Both the position numbers and the translations under genes were made by a program. Below the pieces are notes generated by a model, which saw only the letters and a list, made by a program, of their open reading frames with translations, was not told the DNA's origin and ran no database searches. DNA of 6,265 nucleotides from Spirochaetaceae bacterium. GTDB taxonomy: Bacteria; Spirochaetota; Spirochaetia; Treponematales; Breznakiellaceae. Location of the stretch: NCBI GenBank assembly GCA_031280455.1, contig JAITGR010000014.1, forward strand, positions 1 to 6,265. Reading direction: 5' to 3'. Below, in pieces: positions 5,430 to 6,265 of this stretch. Numbering within the stretch: position 1 is the stretch's first letter; every line of letters begins with the position of its first letter.

Positions 5430-6265
5430 TCAGTCGCGTATAGCCTGCAAGATTTGGTTGTTCATGCGCGCCCAGTCGGCCAGGCGCTGTTCAAGATTGC
5501 GTGTCGGCGCTTCGTCGGTTTTTACCCGCTCGCGTATGTACGGAACAATGACGCGCTCTTTCAGGTTAGACCAATTCCATGGAAGCGGCGGCGGGGCGCG
5601 CAAGGAATCGTCCGGCGGAATGTGGGCCAGCAGCGCCGGATATTTCGGCGGAAACGCCGATTCGGTAACGCTCCGCACCGCCGAAAACCCGCTTGCAATA
5701 CCAAAAATAGGCGCGCCCATATAGGCGGCTTTGCTGCCTTTAAGAAGCTCCCGCTGAGTGTAATCAGAATAAAACCACTTTACAAATGCCGCCGCCGCGT
5801 TTTTCGCCGCGCATTTTTTGGTAATACCCAACAGCAAAACGTCTTCCAGCACGGAAATCTTTTCGCCGTCCGTATCCTCGGCGGCAAGCCAGCGGAAATC
5901 AAGCTGTTCAAGCTCTTCCGCCGGCGCGGTAAACAGCACATTCGACTTTACATAGGCAAACAAAATCCGCCCCTGCTCAATCAGACGGAGCGGCGGGTTG
6001 TACGAGTATTTAAAAACAAAATCATCCTCCGCCTGCGCCCCGCCGTTTTCCTCATTCAGCCAGTCTTTAAGCCGCGCAACCGCGCTGGTAAGCGTGCCTC
6101 GTTCCCAGGAAAGCGGCGCACCCTCCTCAAACACAGCGCCGTACAGCCGCGCCGCCGTGTACAAAAAATCGCCGTTCCACTCCCAGGTTGGCGAAAAACC
6201 GGTACGGGTATACACCCCGCCCGACAGAAGGTTAAACGCCGCGCCGGCACGCCGCACTTCGGCCA
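5430..6265 (-). CDS. Extracellular solute-binding protein, family 1 (sugar-type), C-terminal part (partial)
   Basis: 277 codons plus the TGA stop at 5432-5430 are present; the frame stays open to the right edge, so the N-terminus and any lipobox lie outside. A GTG at 6257 is an internal valine, not a start. The protein resembles the C-terminal lobe of family 1 binding proteins: PTWEWNGDFLYTAARLYGAV near the visible start, a helix and linker with tryptophans (WERG, LKDWLNEENG), then LRLIEQGRILFAYVKSNVLF, typical of the segment after a bound-sugar site. A later LLLGITKKCAAKNAAAAFVK with WFYSDYTQRELL recalls the G-I-x-K-x-S/C-K-N-x-x-A-A-x-x-F-x-x-W motif of these proteins. The ligand is probably a carbohydrate, but that is inferred from the family only. 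It converges with the amino-acid importer operon and is not part of it. Confidence 0.6.
   Translation of the reverse strand, partial: AEVRRAGAAFNLLSGGVYTRTGFSPTWEWNGDFLYTAARLYGAVFEEGAPLSWERGTLTSAVARLKDWLNEENGGAQAEDDFVFKYSYNPPLRLIEQGRILFAYVKSNVLFTAPAEELEQLDFRWLAAEDTDGEKISVLEDVLLLGITKKCAAKNAAAAFVKWFYSDYTQRELLKGSKAAYMGAPIFGIASGFSAVRSVTESAFPPKYPALLAHIPPDDSLRAPPPLPWNWSNLKERVIVPYIRERVKTDEAPTRNLEQRLADWARMNNQILQAIRD

Overview
The window most resembles a spirochaete, probably a gut or oral Treponema-type bacterium. This is an inference from overall impression: a moderately GC-rich, densely packed chromosome, lipoprotein-type binding proteins with a relaxed lipobox, and a heptanucleotide repeat encoding TTDNRQP, which I loosely associate with host-associated treponemes. 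No rRNA or other phylogenetic marker is present, so the assignment is tentative. I see no tRNA, rRNA, CRISPR array or transposase.

Layout from left to right. (1) Positions 1-119 hold the last 38 codons of a UDP-glucuronate decarboxylase-like sugar-nucleotide enzyme; its stop codon overlaps a perfect 12-bp inverted repeat (118-144). (2) Positions 187-1746 hold a cytoplasmic GH13 alpha-glucosidase/alpha-amylase-family enzyme with its whole catalytic triad. (3) Converging on it, on the minus strand, is an AT-richer FkbM-family methyltransferase (1762-2769). Ten perfect tandem copies of a 7-bp unit lie inside its coding sequence, two codons after the start. (4) A 364-bp divergent intergenic region (2770-3133) carries five perfect, mutually unrelated hairpins plus candidate promoters. 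(5) Positions 3134-5402 form a compact three-gene operon for a polar-amino-acid ABC importer: binding lipoprotein, permease and ATPase. (6) A minus-strand gene running off the right edge (5430-6265) looks like the C-terminal part of a family 1 (sugar-type) extracellular solute-binding protein.

How the genes fit together. The ABC operon is a self-contained uptake system: the lipoprotein captures an amino acid outside the cytoplasmic membrane, the permease (probably a homodimer) forms the channel, and the ATPase powers it. The permease and ATPase genes overlap by 14 nt, suggesting translational coupling. The GH13 enzyme would process imported alpha-glucosides, and the right-edge binding protein may belong to a carbohydrate importer, but nothing in the sequence links these two.

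The most interesting element is the methyltransferase gene. Its 7-bp repeat changes the reading frame whenever one unit is gained or lost. I checked by hand that 10 units keep the gene open, while 9 or 11 units bring in a stop codon within about ten codons after the tract. This is the architecture of a phase-variable (contingency) gene, and it would switch methylation of some glycan or small molecule on and off. The hairpin array upstream of it is also unexplained, because no transcript is expected to end in a divergent promoter region.
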